A program made the position numbers and the translations under genes. DNA of 64,000 bases, from the NCBI RefSeq assembly GCF_016653635.2, contig NZ_CP067420.1, forward strand, positions 4,428,001-4,492,000, in the 5' to 3' direction. The first letter of the stretch is position 1. Every line of letters starts with the position of its first letter. A model generated the notes under the pieces. It was not told the origin of the DNA, did no database searches, and saw only the letters and a list, made by a program, of their open reading frames with translations. This document shows, piece after piece, positions 48,168 through 58,190 of this stretch. The stretch comes from Skermanella sp. TT6. GTDB taxonomy: Bacteria; Pseudomonadota; Alphaproteobacteria; Azospirillales; Azospirillaceae.

Positions 48168-48962
48168 ATGTACGCATTCGAGTATCACCGCCCGACGACG
48201 CTGGCGGACGCCGCCCGGCTCGCTTCCGGCAACGAGGACGCCAAGATCCTGGCCGGCGGCCAGACGCTGATCCCGACGCTGAAGCAGCGGCTGGCCCAGC
48301 CGAGCGACGTGGTCGACCTGGGCGCCGTGGCCGAGCTGCGCGGCATCCGGGAGGAGGGCGACACCCTGGTGATCGGGGCCACCACGCCGCACGCCGAGGT
48401 CGCTGCCAGCGCCGTGGTCCAGCGCCTGATCCCGGCCCTGGCCAAGCTGGCGGAGGGGATCGGCGACGCCCAGGTACGCAACCGCGGCACCCTGGGCGGG
48501 TCGATCTGCAACAACGACCCGTCGGCCGACTATCCCGCGGCCCTGGTCGGGCTGGGCGCCACGGTCCGCACCACGACGCGGACCCTCGCGGCGGAGGACT
48601 TCTTCACCGGCATGTTCGAGACCGCGCTGGAGCCGAACGAGATCGTGACGGCGGTGGCCTTCCCGAAGCCGGGCAAGGCGGCCTACGTCAAGTTCCCCAA
48701 CCCGGCCAGCCGCTACGCCACGGTCGGCGTGTTCGTCGCCGAGACCGGCGGCAGCGTCCGGGTGGCGGTGACCGGCGCCGCCCCGTCGGTGTATCGCTGG
48801 ACCGAGGCCGAGCAGGCCCTGGCCGGCGGCCTGGACCCGGCGGCGCTGGACGCTTTGACAGTGGATGCCGACGGCCTCAACGCCGACATCCATGCCAGCG
48901 CCGAGTACCGGGCCAGCCTGGTCAAGGTCATGGCCAAGAGGGCGGTCGCCGCCTGCGGCTGA
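48168..48962 (+). CDS. coxM: CO dehydrogenase-like medium (FAD) subunit
   Basis: A 264-residue FAD-binding subunit. AGGQTLIPTLKQRLAQPS is the first FAD motif, RNRGTLGGSICNNDPSADYP the second (with the GGSIC signature). The C-terminal CO-deh-type domain ends near 264. It passes electrons from the iron-sulfur subunit to an acceptor. Last gene of the cluster; an 11-bp perfect hairpin follows 37 bp later. Confidence 0.95.
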   Translation: MYAFEYHRPTTLADAARLASGNEDAKILAGGQTLIPTLKQRLAQPSDVVDLGAVAELRGIREEGDTLVIGATTPHAEVAASAVVQRLIPALAKLAEGIGDAQVRNRGTLGGSICNNDPSADYPAALVGLGATVRTTTRTLAAEDFFTGMFETALEPNEIVTAVAFPKPGKAAYVKFPNPASRYATVGVFVAETGGSVRVAVTGAAPSVYRWTEAEQALAGGLDPAALDALTVDADGLNADIHASAEYRASLVKVMAKRAVAACG

Positions 48963-48998
48963 TTGGCCGCTCGGATTTATGGATCATTCGTGTAGATT

Positions 48999-49022
48999 GC
49001 CGGCACTCTCCAGAGTGCCGGC
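48999..49022. terminator. Perfect hairpin after coxM
   Basis: GCCGGCACTCT and its exact reverse complement are separated by only CC. There is no T run, so it may be a rho-dependent stop or attenuator, or a regulatory palindrome for the cytochrome gene that starts 33 bp later. Confidence 0.5.
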
Positions 49023-49055
49023 CAAAGCTGGTCATAATCCACGAGGAATCACGGA

Positions 49056-49433
49056 ATGAAGAAGCAAGTGTTGTTCGGCCTGGCGGCCGGCCTCGCCCTG
49101 ATGGCGGGTGTGTCCGCCGCGTCGGCCCAGAGTGCTGCCGACGGCGAGAAGGTCTTCCGGGCCTGCAAGGCCTGCCACAGCCTCGAGGCGGGCAAGAAGG
49201 GCGTCGGCCCGTCCCTGCACGGCCTGATCGGCCGCCAGTCGGGCACCGTGGAGGGCTTCGCCTACTCCCCGGCGATGAAGAACGCCAATCTCACCTGGAA
49301 CGACGAGAACCTCGCCAAGTACCTGGCCGATCCCAAGGGCTTCATCGCCGGCAACAAGATGGCCTTCGCCGGGATCAAGAAGGAAGACGACCTGAAGAAC
49401 CTGATCGCCTACCTGAACGAAGCCGCCAAGTAA
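49056..49433 (+). CDS. Class I cytochrome c (cytochrome c2-like), periplasmic
   Basis: A 125-residue protein. A signal peptide (1-~25, ending ASAQS) is followed by a mature c-type cytochrome: CKACHSL supplies the covalent heme thioethers and proximal His, and GNKMAFAGI the distal Met. This single-heme soluble cytochrome shuttles electrons in the periplasm. Its place directly after the cox cluster makes an electron-acceptor or linked respiratory role possible, though it probably has its own transcript. An inverted repeat (49448-49484) follows. Confidence 0.95.
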   Translation: MKKQVLFGLAAGLALMAGVSAASAQSAADGEKVFRACKACHSLEAGKKGVGPSLHGLIGRQSGTVEGFAYSPAMKNANLTWNDENLAKYLADPKGFIAGNKMAFAGIKKEDDLKNLIAYLNEAAK

Positions 49434-49447
49434 GGCTTCGCCGCGAG

Positions 49448-49484
49448 CCGGGCGCCTTTCCACCTGCGGGGGAGAGGCGCCCGG
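49448..49484 (+). terminator. Hairpin after cytochrome c gene
   Basis: A perfect 9-bp inverted repeat (CCGGGCGCC / GGCGCCCGG) with a 19-base loop, 14 bp after the cytochrome stop. No strong T run follows, so termination is only probable. Confidence 0.45.
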
Positions 49485-49609
49485 AGCCGTTTCCAGGCTC
49501 GGCCCAATTTTGTCACGGCGCCGCGCCGCACGCCTTAAGATTGATTTTAACCATAACTGGCAAGGTGTCGCCGTTCTCCCCGCCCCGCTTTTTCCGCGAG
49601 ATCGGCATC

Positions 49610-49933
49610 ATGGCACCCGACACCTTCACCCTGGAACCCGAACCCGAAGCACAGTCGGTCCACCGCGACCGATTGGGTGAGCTGCGCGACCGGCTGGACC
49701 TGCTCAAGGCGGAAAGCGACCGGATCGCCCGCGGTTTCGTCCGGCTGCACGGCCTGCGCGTCTCGCTGGCGACCCCCGGAGCGGATCTCGCCGATCGCCT
49801 CGACCAGCTGATCATGCGGCACGAGGCCGATATCCTGCGCACCCACAGCCTGCTGCACGACGCCGCGAACCTGCTGGACGAGGCGGAAAACCTGTGGGCG
49901 CGCCAGGCCATGAGGCACATCCCGACGTCTTGA
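49610..49933 (+). CDS. Small helical hypothetical protein
   Basis: A 107-residue acidic protein predicted to be all helical, with heptad-like leucines (RLGELRDRLDLLKAESDRIA) suggesting a coiled coil. No Cys, signal peptide or membrane helix. The ATG at 49610 is chosen over the open extension to 49541, whose composition differs. No family is recognised. The ABC-transporter operon starts 129 bp downstream. Confidence 0.55.
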   Translation: MAPDTFTLEPEPEAQSVHRDRLGELRDRLDLLKAESDRIARGFVRLHGLRVSLATPGADLADRLDQLIMRHEADILRTHSLLHDAANLLDEAENLWARQAMRHIPTS

Positions 49934-50062
49934 GCGGGCTCGTCCGGGCCACGGACGTGTAACCGATCCTTCACGAAAACGACGCCGCGGCGTCATCCAT
50001 CTGGGCCATGGTCCCGTCTCAAGCCTTTCTAGTTCAATAAAGACGAAGGTTGGAGACAGGGC

Positions 50063-51055
50063 ATGAAGACGTATCTCGGCGCCGCGGCAGGCCTGCTCGG
50101 CGCGGTCGCCGCCGCATTCTGGTCGCCGGCGGCGTCCGCCGCGTCCGGCAAGCTGGTGCTGTACACCTCGCAGCTCGAGGCGGACGCCCAGCAGACGGTG
50201 GACGAGTTCAAGAAGCTGCATCCGGGCGTCGAGGTCGAGTGGACCCGGAGCGGCACCACAGACCTGATGAACCGCCTGCGCGCCGAGTTCCAGGCCGGGT
50301 CGCCGCAGCCGGACGTCCTGCTGATCGCCGACGCGGTCACCATGGAAAGCCTGAAGCAGGACGACCGGCTGGCCAGGTTCGAGAAGGCGCCGATCGGCGA
50401 CTATCAGGCGGGCCTGTACGACCCCGACCTGACCTATTTCGGCACCAAGCTGATCACCACCGGCATCGCGTACAACAAGAACGCCAAGATGAAGCCGACC
50501 GCGTGGGCCGACCTGCTGAAGCCCGAGGCCAGGAACCTGGTCAGCATGCCGAGCCCGCTCTATTCCGGCGCCGCGGCGATCCACATGGCGACGCTGAAGG
50601 ACGCGCCCGGCCTGGGCATGGATTACTTCGAGAAGCTCCAGGCCAACGGCGCGGTCGCGGTCCGGGGCAACGGCGGCGTGATGACGGCCGTGGCCGGCGG
50701 CGAGAAGCTGTACGGCGTGCTGATCGACTATCTTCCGATCCGCGAGAACCTGAAGGGCGCGCCGGTCGAGTTCGTCTTCCCCACCGACGGCGTCAGCGCC
50801 GTGTCGGAGCCGGTCGCGATCCTGTCCACCGCGCGCAACCCCGAAGCCGCGCAGGAATTCGTCTCCTTCCTGCTGTCGCGCGAGGGTCAGGAACTGGCAT
50901 CGGCCCAGGGCTTCCTGCCGGCGCACCCGGACGTGGCGCCGCCCAAGGGCTTCCCCCGGCTGAGCGAGATCAAGGTGCTGCCGCTCGACAGCGCCAAGGC
51001 GCTGGCCGAGGACCAAGCCAACAAGATGGCCTTCGCCGACCTGTTCGGCGGCTGA
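50063..51055 (+). CDS. ABC transporter substrate-binding protein (FbpA-like, ferric iron type)
   Basis: A 330-residue periplasmic binding protein. A signal peptide (1-~27, ending SAASA) precedes a family 1-type fold (KLVLYTSQLEADAQQTVDEF, AGSPQPDVLLIADAVTM, GIAYNKNAKMKPTAWADLL). The family binds ferric iron, thiamine, phosphonate or putrescine-type ligands. The Tyr pair used for iron by FbpA is not clearly present, so the ligand is uncertain. Its stop overlaps the permease start (TGATG). Confidence 0.85.
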   Translation: MKTYLGAAAGLLGAVAAAFWSPAASAASGKLVLYTSQLEADAQQTVDEFKKLHPGVEVEWTRSGTTDLMNRLRAEFQAGSPQPDVLLIADAVTMESLKQDDRLARFEKAPIGDYQAGLYDPDLTYFGTKLITTGIAYNKNAKMKPTAWADLLKPEARNLVSMPSPLYSGAAAIHMATLKDAPGLGMDYFEKLQANGAVAVRGNGGVMTAVAGGEKLYGVLIDYLPIRENLKGAPVEFVFPTDGVSAVSEPVAILSTARNPEAAQEFVSFLLSREGQELASAQGFLPAHPDVAPPKGFPRLSEIKVLPLDSAKALAEDQANKMAFADLFGG

Positions 51056-52776
51056 TGGCCCTTCACTCCGGCCTCGAGGTGCCCGGCCGCCGCTTGCCGG
51101 GGGCGGACACGGCGATGCTGGCGGTGCTGGCGGTCCTCGTCGGGATCGTGTCGGTGCTGCCGATGGTCCGCCTGATCGCCGAGGCCCTGGCCCCGCGCGG
51201 CGGCGAGGCGGCCGGCATCCTGGCCCGCGTGCTGTCCTCGCCCGCGACCTGGCGGGCGACCGGCAACAGCCTGACCCTCAGCCTGGGGGCGACCGCGCTG
51301 GCGGTGGCGCTGGGCGGCGCCTTCGCGCTGCTGGTCGCGCTGACCGACCTGCGCCGCAAGCCGGCGCTGGTATTCTGCTTCATGCTGCCGCTGATGATCC
51401 CGCCGCAGATCACGGCGCTGTCCTGGATCCACCTGTTCGGCCCGTCGAGCGTCCTGCTGAAGACCCTGGGCATGGCGCCGCCGCCCGGCACGCCCAACCC
51501 GCTCTACGGCAGGGGCGGCATCGTCCTGCTGATGGGCATCGAGCAGTCGGCGCTGGTGTTCCTGGCGCTGCGGGCCGGGCTGCGGGCGATCCCGCGCGAG
51601 CTGGTCGAGGCCGCCCAGGCGGCGGGCGCCGGGCGCTGGCGGGTGCTGGCGACGGTGGTGCTGCCGCTGGCGGCGCCGTCGCTGATCGCGGGCACGGCGC
51701 TGGCCTTCGTCTCCTCCATCGGGAATTTCGGCATCCCCGCCCTGCTGGGCATCCCGGCGGGGATCACCGTGCTGCCGACGCTGATCTATCAGAGGTTGGC
51801 CGGATTCGGGCCGGCGGTGCTGTCCGACGTGGCGGTGCTGTCGGTGCTGGTCGGCCTGATCGCCTTCGCCGGAGTGGCGCTCCAGGGCTGGCTCCTCGCC
51901 CGGCGGGACTTCCGCACGGCCGGATCCTCCGCCCGGCCGCTCGACTACCGGCTCGGCGCCCTGCGCCCGGCGGTCGAGGCGGCCTGCTGGCTGGTGATCC
52001 TGATGATCGTGGTGGTGCCGCTGGCGGCACTGGTCACCACGTCGCTGGTCCGCGTCTACGGGGCGCCGCTGGACGCCGCGTCCGTGACCCTGGCCAACTA
52101 TCTCCACGTGCTGCTGGTCCACGACGCCACCAGCAGGGCCTTCCGCAACTCCTTCCTGCTGGCGGCGGGAGCCTCGGCGCTGCTGGTCTGCGTCGCGGTT
52201 CCGCTGGGTTATTTCGTGGTCTGGCGCCGGAACCGGGTGCTCCGCGTGCTGAACCTGCTGGCGGAACTGCCCTATGCCCTGCCCGGCGTAGTGCTCGGCA
52301 TCGCGACGATCCTGGTGTTCATCCGGCCGCTGCCGCTGCTCGACTTGACCCTGTACGGCACGGTGTGGATCATCCTGGTGGCCTACCTGGCCCGCTTCCT
52401 GTCCCTGGCGCTCCGGCCGGTGATCGCCGGCTTCCACACCCTGGACCCGGCGATGGAGGAAGCGGCGCAGATGTGCGGCGCCGGGCTGGTCCACCGCCTG
52501 CGCACCGTGATCGTGCCGATGGCGGCCCCGGTCGCGGCGGCCGGCGGCATCCTGGTGTTCCTCACCTCGTTCAACGAGCTGACGGTCTCGATCCTGCTGT
52601 GGTCCTCGGGAGCGGAGACCCTGGGGGTCGTGGTCTATTCGCTGGAGGAGAGCGGCAGCACGGTGCTGGCGGCCGCCGTCTCGGTGATCGCGGTCGCCGC
52701 CATCCTGGCGATCATGCTGGCCGCATCGCTGCTGGCCCGCCGCCTGCCGCCCGGCGTGCTGCCCTGGCAGGCTTGA
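51055..52776 (+). CDS. ABC transporter permease, fused two-domain (FbpB-like)
   Basis: A 573-residue membrane protein with about 12 helices in two homologous halves. Each half has the EAA loop that contacts the ATPase: EAAQAAGAGRWRVLATVVLP in the first and EEAAQMCGAGLVHRLRTVIV in the second. The size and duplication match the FbpB/ThiP/SfuB group of iron and thiamine importers. Coupled to the binding-protein gene by a one-base overlap. The ATPase gene is convergent, 7 bp away. Confidence 0.9.
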   Translation: MALHSGLEVPGRRLPGADTAMLAVLAVLVGIVSVLPMVRLIAEALAPRGGEAAGILARVLSSPATWRATGNSLTLSLGATALAVALGGAFALLVALTDLRRKPALVFCFMLPLMIPPQITALSWIHLFGPSSVLLKTLGMAPPPGTPNPLYGRGGIVLLMGIEQSALVFLALRAGLRAIPRELVEAAQAAGAGRWRVLATVVLPLAAPSLIAGTALAFVSSIGNFGIPALLGIPAGITVLPTLIYQRLAGFGPAVLSDVAVLSVLVGLIAFAGVALQGWLLARRDFRTAGSSARPLDYRLGALRPAVEAACWLVILMIVVVPLAALVTTSLVRVYGAPLDAASVTLANYLHVLLVHDATSRAFRNSFLLAAGASALLVCVAVPLGYFVVWRRNRVLRVLNLLAELPYALPGVVLGIATILVFIRPLPLLDLTLYGTVWIILVAYLARFLSLALRPVIAGFHTLDPAMEEAAQMCGAGLVHRLRTVIVPMAAPVAAAGGILVFLTSFNELTVSILLWSSGAETLGVVVYSLEESGSTVLAAAVSVIAVAAILAIMLAASLLARRLPPGVLPWQA

Positions 52777-52783
52777 GCCCGCC

Positions 52784-53842
52784 TCACCGGGCTGCGGGAA
52801 TCACCCAGCCGTCCCGGACCGAGACCCGCAGCGGCGCTCCCGGCTCCGGCACCGGGCCGTCGCCGATCAGCAGGGGCAGGCTTGCGTCCGGCAGGGCGTC
52901 GGGGACGACCTCGAGGGAGGTCGCGCCGCCCTTGTAGGTCGCCCGCCGGACGGTCGCGGCGAGCCCCTCCCCGCCCGGGACGAGCCCTTCCGGGCGCAGG
53001 CAGGCGAGCGCCGGCCCGGCTGTGGTGCCCGCGCGGCAGCGGAGGCGGGCCGTGGCATCGCCGATGCGGACCAGGGCCCGGGCGTCCTCGACCTCCAGCA
53101 CGGTCACCTCGACCACGGCGCCCTTGCCGATGAAGCCGGCGACCATCGGGGTCTCCGGTTCGGCATAGAGGCTGCGCGGCGGCGCCACCTGGACGATGCG
53201 ACCGCCGTCCATCACGGCGATCCGGTCGGCCAGCGCCATGGCCTCGGCCTGGTCATGGGTGATGTAGACCATGGTGGCGCCGGTCTTGGCGTGGAAGGCG
53301 GCGAACTCGTCCTCCATGGAGGCGCGGAGATGGACGTCCAGGTTGGCCAGCGGCTCGTCCAGCAGGACGAGCGAGGGCTCCATCACGAGGCAGCGCGCCA
53401 GCGCCACCCGCTGGCGCTGGCCGCCGCTCAGCTCCGCCGGGCGGCGTGCCCCGTATCCGGCGAGGCCGACCAGGTCGAGCGCCGCATCGACGCGGGCCTC
53501 GTAGGCTTGCCCCCGGATGCCGGCGACCGTCAGCGGGTAGCCGACATTGCCCGCGACGGTCAGGTGCGGCCACAGGGCGTAGCTTTGGAAGACGATGCCG
53601 ACCCGGCGCCGTTCGGCGGGGACATGGTGCCGAGGCGCCGACACCAGGCGGTCGCCGATCGTGATCGATCCGCCGTCGACCTGCTCGAAACCGGCGATCA
53701 GCCGCAGCAGCGTGGTCTTGCCGCACCCCGAAGGACCGAGCACGGCCAGGAACTCACCGTTGGCGACGGCGAGGCCGACCCTGTCGACCGCCGCCGCCTG
53801 TCCGAAACGCTTCGTAACTCCGTCGAGAACCAGACCCGCCAC
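52784..53842 (-). CDS. ABC transporter ATPase (FbpC-like)
   Basis: A 352-residue ATPase. Walker A is GPSGCGKTTLL, the Q-loop VFQSYALWPHL, the signature LSGGQRQRVALARCL, Walker B LVLLDEP, and the switch His is in YITHDQ. The C-terminal ~110 residues form a TOBE-like regulatory domain. The start (ATG at 53842) gives a standard N-terminus. It almost surely serves the FbpAB-like permease, yet is transcribed towards it, the two stops being 7 bp apart. Co-regulation must therefore use a separate promoter. Confidence 0.9.
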   Translation of the reverse strand: MAGLVLDGVTKRFGQAAAVDRVGLAVANGEFLAVLGPSGCGKTTLLRLIAGFEQVDGGSITIGDRLVSAPRHHVPAERRRVGIVFQSYALWPHLTVAGNVGYPLTVAGIRGQAYEARVDAALDLVGLAGYGARRPAELSGGQRQRVALARCLVMEPSLVLLDEPLANLDVHLRASMEDEFAAFHAKTGATMVYITHDQAEAMALADRIAVMDGGRIVQVAPPRSLYAEPETPMVAGFIGKGAVVEVTVLEVEDARALVRIGDATARLRCRAGTTAGPALACLRPEGLVPGGEGLAATVRRATYKGGATSLEVVPDALPDASLPLLIGDGPVPEPGAPLRVSVRDGWVIPAAR

Positions 53843-53968
53843 CCAGGCTCACCCCTTTGCCGCTTGAGGATAGACGGTGCGGGACATAGCGCGGCCGGCG
53901 GGCCGGTGCCGTGAAGATTTGGTTACATCCCCCGATCAATACCCGTCGATAGTCCGAATCGGACGATT

Positions 53969-54211
53969 TCAGGCACGCCCCAGGGGCGTCTCGCTCAGGA
54001 GCTGCTGGCTCAGCAGCATGCGCTTGAAGATGGGCTTGTGCTCCAACCCGTCAGGAATGTCGAAGCTGTAGTCGAGCAGGTCGGCACCTTCGCTCATGTA
54101 GAGCAGGAGGTCGTGCAGACGGGCGAGGGTATCGCTGTCGGCGGTTCCCATCGCCTTGTCGAGCAGGCCGTGGAGCTCTTGCTCGATCTTGACCTCGTGC
54201 CGCTGGCTCAT
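53969..54211 (-). CDS. Small hypothetical protein
   Basis: An 80-residue acidic, helical protein (MSQRHEVKIEQELHGLLDKA...). GGAGGG lies 4 bases upstream of the ATG at 54211; an upstream ATG at 54223 would sit over that site. There is no signal or membrane helix. No family is recognised. It is divergent from the SDR gene. Confidence 0.65.
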   Translation of the reverse strand: MSQRHEVKIEQELHGLLDKAMGTADSDTLARLHDLLLYMSEGADLLDYSFDIPDGLEHKPIFKRMLLSQQLLSETPLGRA

Positions 54212-54301
54212 GAAGCCCTCCATAGCAAAAAGACAACAACTAGGACAGTTTGGAAGATGAACAGTTTGTCTGAAACCCAGACCTTCGGAGCAGGTGCATC
54301 G

Positions 54302-54343
54302 GGTGCATCCTTTTAAAGGGTGAAGTCACTTTATGGATGCACC
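54302..54343. promoter_or_regulatory. Inverted repeat GGTGCATCC...GGATGCACC
   Basis: A perfect 9-bp inverted repeat with 24 bases between arms, located between the divergent genes at 54211 and 54486. A further GGTGCATC precedes the left arm (54293-54300). The arrangement suits a regulator site; the regulator is unknown. Confidence 0.35.
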
Positions 54344-54485
54344 GGACAGGCGGAGCAAACCTAAAGGAGGCACCCTGGCATATTATCATAGGAAGTATAC
54401 CCCGCCAGTCCGAGACGAAACGGAAACGGGCTTGTTGGAACGGCAGTTCCCGCCCTACCGCAAGCCAGCGTAAAAAGGAGTTCCG

Positions 54486-55343
54486 ATGGCACCGGAGCAA
54501 CAGCAGCCGCCGCAGCATCAGGACCAGCAGCCGGGCCGCGAAACCGAGATGACGCCCAAGCCGCAGTTCGCCCGGCGCGACTACAAGGGCAGCGACAAGC
54601 TCCAGGACAAGGTGGCCCTGATCACCGGGGGCGACAGCGGTATCGGCAGGTCGACCGCCGTCCTGTTCGCCCGCGAAGGCGCCGACGTCGCGATCGTCTA
54701 TCTGGCGGAGGACAACGACGCCCAGGAAACCAAGAAGCTGGTCGAGAACGAGGGCCGGCGCTGCCTGACGCTCCGGGGCGACCTGGGCGAAGAGTCCTTC
54801 TGCCGCCAGGTGGTCGACCGCACGGTGGAGCAGTTCGGCAAGCTCGACATCCTGGTCAACAACGCGGCCGAGCAGCACCCGAAGTCGTCGCTGGAGGAGA
54901 TCACCGCCGAACAGCTCGAACGGACCTTCCGGACCAACATCTTCGCATACTTCTTCCTGACCAAGGCGGCCCTGCCCCACCTGAAGGAAGGCGCCACGAT
55001 CATCAACACCACGTCGGTCACGGCGTACAAGGGCAGCCCGCAGCTGCTCGACTATTCCTCGACCAAGGGCGCCATCGTCGCCTTCACCCGCTCGCTCAGC
55101 CAGTCCCTGGCGGAGAAGGGCATCCGGGTCAACGGCGTCGCTCCCGGACCGATCTGGACGCCGCTGATCCCCTCCACCTTCCCGGAGGACAAGGTCGAGC
55201 AGTTCGGCGGGAACGTGCCGCTCGGCCGTGCCGGCCAGCCGGAGGAGGTGGCGCCCTGCTACGTGTTCCTGGCCTCGGACGACGCCTCCTACATGACCGG
55301 CCAGGTCCTCCACCCCAACGGCGGGTCGGTCGTCAACGGCTGA
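54486..55343 (+). CDS. Short-chain dehydrogenase/reductase, stress-type (YghA/YhdF-like)
   Basis: A 285-residue SDR. A Gln/Pro-rich N-terminal extension (~1-40) precedes the NAD(P) motif TGGDSGIGRS, the NNAAEQHP motif in place of NNAG, the catalytic Ser in NTTSVTAYKG and the Tyr/Lys pair in YSSTKGAIVAF. The extension and motifs match the general-stress SDR group typified by YghA/GsrA-like proteins. AAAAAGGAG precedes the ATG. The substrate is unknown. Confidence 0.9.
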   Translation: MAPEQQQPPQHQDQQPGRETEMTPKPQFARRDYKGSDKLQDKVALITGGDSGIGRSTAVLFAREGADVAIVYLAEDNDAQETKKLVENEGRRCLTLRGDLGEESFCRQVVDRTVEQFGKLDILVNNAAEQHPKSSLEEITAEQLERTFRTNIFAYFFLTKAALPHLKEGATIINTTSVTAYKGSPQLLDYSSTKGAIVAFTRSLSQSLAEKGIRVNGVAPGPIWTPLIPSTFPEDKVEQFGGNVPLGRAGQPEEVAPCYVFLASDDASYMTGQVLHPNGGSVVNG

Positions 55344-55371
55344 CCGGGCGGCCGGAGCCTGGAGCACCGTG

Positions 55372-55440
55372 TTGCGCCATGGGCGCAACCTACGGCTCGA
55401 TGGAGGGCGGAGGCGATGCGGGCCGACCTGATCGGGCGCA
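55372..55440. repeat. Dispersed palindromic repeat, copy 3
   Basis: It begins with the same TTGCGCCATGGGCGCAACC core as 1-82 and stays almost identical for about 55 bases, through GGCGGAGGCGATGCGGGCC. It lacks the second inverted arm. It ends 4 bp before the stop of the next gene. Confidence 0.8.
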
Positions 55441-55443
55441 GCC

Positions 55444-56520
<1,077 letters not shown>

Positions 56521-56629
56521 GGCGCTGCCCTCCTCCCTGGTTCGACCGCTCTGACGGCGGCGCTTCGGGAAGGAAGCGTAACGGCTTATGGATGTGGCAA
56601 CAAGCGCCGGGAGGCCGTGGTCGATCCGG

Positions 56630-57250
56630 TCAGAGCGTGTCTTCCGGTTCTGCCGGCCGGGCGCAGGCGGTGAGGACCGCCTGGATCCGGGAGGCGTCCA
56701 GGGTCCGCTGCCAATGGGCGAGCGCTCCCGTGTATTCCTCCAGGTCCAGCCGGCTCCAGTCGATGAGGAGACCGCGGCGGAGCGCGATGGCCGAGAACAG
56801 CAGCTTCAACGTCCGGCCGTTGCCCTCGCGGAAAGGGTGCTGGAAATTCATCTCGGCGTAGAAGGAACCCATCTCGGCGGCGAAGTCGGCCGATCGCTCG
56901 ACGCGGTCGAGTACGGCGGCGGCTTCCATAGGGATCTCCGCCGCCGTGTTGAACACGATCTTTCCCTCGCGCCCCATGTTGATCGAGCGCGGCTCCCCCG
57001 CCCAGTCGTAAAGGTCCTGGAACAGGATGCGGTGGACGTGTTTCCAGACATCGAAGGTGAAGCGGGCCTGGGCCCGGAGATATTCCAGCGCTTAAGCCGA
57101 CCGGTTGGCTACGAAATCGGCTTCCGCCGCCTTGATATCGGCTGGGTCAGTCAGCCCGAATCGATTCCTCAACACGCCTGAAGACGTGACGTAAGGGTCG
57201 TGTCCACCCAGGGTCAGTTCTTGGACCCGCCCATCTTCGTGACGCGGCAT
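56630..57250 (-). pseudogene. fic gene interrupted by an in-frame stop codon
   Basis: One continuous 206-residue Fic frame if the TAA at 57092-57094 is read through. Codons 1-52 give a standard N-terminus (VLRNRFGLTDPADIKAAEAD); after the TAA the frame continues ALEYLRAQARFTFDVWKHVH and later shows the complete AMP-transferase motif HPFREGNGRT. Nothing is frameshifted: the start (ATG 57250), stop and downstream part share one frame. The catalytic half has only an internal ATG at 56977. The antitoxin-like gene lies 12 bp upstream. Either a pseudogene, a sequencing error or a readthrough gene. Confidence 0.8.
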
Positions 57251-57262
57251 CACCAGAGTTGT

Positions 57263-57604
57263 TCAGACCTGCTTGGCATGAGCGATCGCGAGGCGCATTG
57301 ATTGCTCACGTGAGATCCTTCCTTCGCGCACCAGCAGCGCCAAGCCTCGGTTGGTTTCGTCCTGATGAGCACCTTCGATGCGATTGATCGCCATGACCAT
57401 CAGTTCGAACTGGGTTGGCTCGGACAGGGACAAGCCAGCCTCCGACAAAAGCCTGTCGACTTTGGCTTTGACCGAAGTTTCGTCCGGAACAAGACTGGTC
57501 TTTCCGGAGGAGCCCTCTTCGACGGGGCTGGATACAGGCGGGTAATCCTCGCCATGCCTGACCGAAGGACCATCGAAAGTAGTTTGGAAATGATCTTCAA
57601 CCAT
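57263..57604 (-). CDS. VbhA-like antitoxin of the Fic module
   Basis: A 113-residue protein. Its C-terminal part includes FELMVMAINRIEGAHQDE, in which RIEG resembles the inhibitory RLEG helix of VbhA-type Fic antitoxins, whose Glu blocks ATP binding in the toxin. The Ser/Thr normally four residues before the Glu is Ile here. The N-terminal half is polar and unassigned. ATG 57604 is preferred; 57634 is open too. The gene ends 12 bp before fic on the same strand, the usual antitoxin-first order. Confidence 0.6.
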   Translation of the reverse strand: MVEDHFQTTFDGPSVRHGEDYPPVSSPVEEGSSGKTSLVPDETSVKAKVDRLLSEAGLSLSEPTQFELMVMAINRIEGAHQDETNRGLALLVREGRISREQSMRLAIAHAKQV

Positions 57605-57713
57605 GCCGTCGATCCGCCGCCTGCCAAGCTGCATTCAGTCAGGCAGGTTAGCACGATCGTGTGTCGAACAGAAAGGAAATACCCCTTTCTGTCGAGGGAG
57701 GCGGGCGCAAGGA

Positions 57714-58172
57714 TCACATCGGCCAATACCGCCCGCTGGCCCCGACCGCCACGGTCACCAGCCCCAGGATCAGGTTGATGCCGACGATCCGGCGGATCTG
57801 GCCGAGGTTGCGCCCGCCTTCGGCCCAGTTTTCGGCATCGACCGCCGCCTTGAGGCGCCGCCAGGGCGCGAAGAACAGGTGGGCGAACAGGGCCATCATG
57901 ACCAGCCCGATGCCGTGCATGACGTGGACATGCAGCCCCGCCCCGGAGAACCCGCCGAAATGCAGGAAGATCATGGCATAGCCGCTGACCAGCAATGCCG
58001 CTACCGCCGCCCAGACCCAGGGAAAGAAGCGATCGAACGTCCCCCGCCACAGGGTCAGCCGCTGGGGCGGCTCCAGCGCGCCGGCCGCCGGCCGCAGGGC
58101 CATGTAGGCGAAGAACATGCCGCCGACCCAGACCGCTGCGGCCAGGCTGTGCAACACCAGTGCGAGTACCAT
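57714..58172 (-). CDS. CopD-family-like membrane protein
   Basis: A 152-residue, four-helix integral membrane protein. His residues near helix ends (VLHSLAAAVWVGGMFFAYMA, HVHVMHGIGLVMMALFAHL) and the WVGGMFF motif match the CopD/DUF-type family linked to copper or heme transport. No metal is proven. It is the last gene of the his-operon series (18 bp after the LMW-phosphatase gene). Confidence 0.75.
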   Translation of the reverse strand: MVLALVLHSLAAAVWVGGMFFAYMALRPAAGALEPPQRLTLWRGTFDRFFPWVWAAVAALLVSGYAMIFLHFGGFSGAGLHVHVMHGIGLVMMALFAHLFFAPWRRLKAAVDAENWAEGGRNLGQIRRIVGINLILGLVTVAVGASGRYWPM

Positions 58173-58190
58173 GAGGGGAATTCCTTGCTG

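Noticed and set aside
54400-54480. EcfG-type general stress promoter before the SDR gene (GGAAC near 54437)
   Set aside because: No CGTT-like -10 element at 16-17 bp spacing was found.
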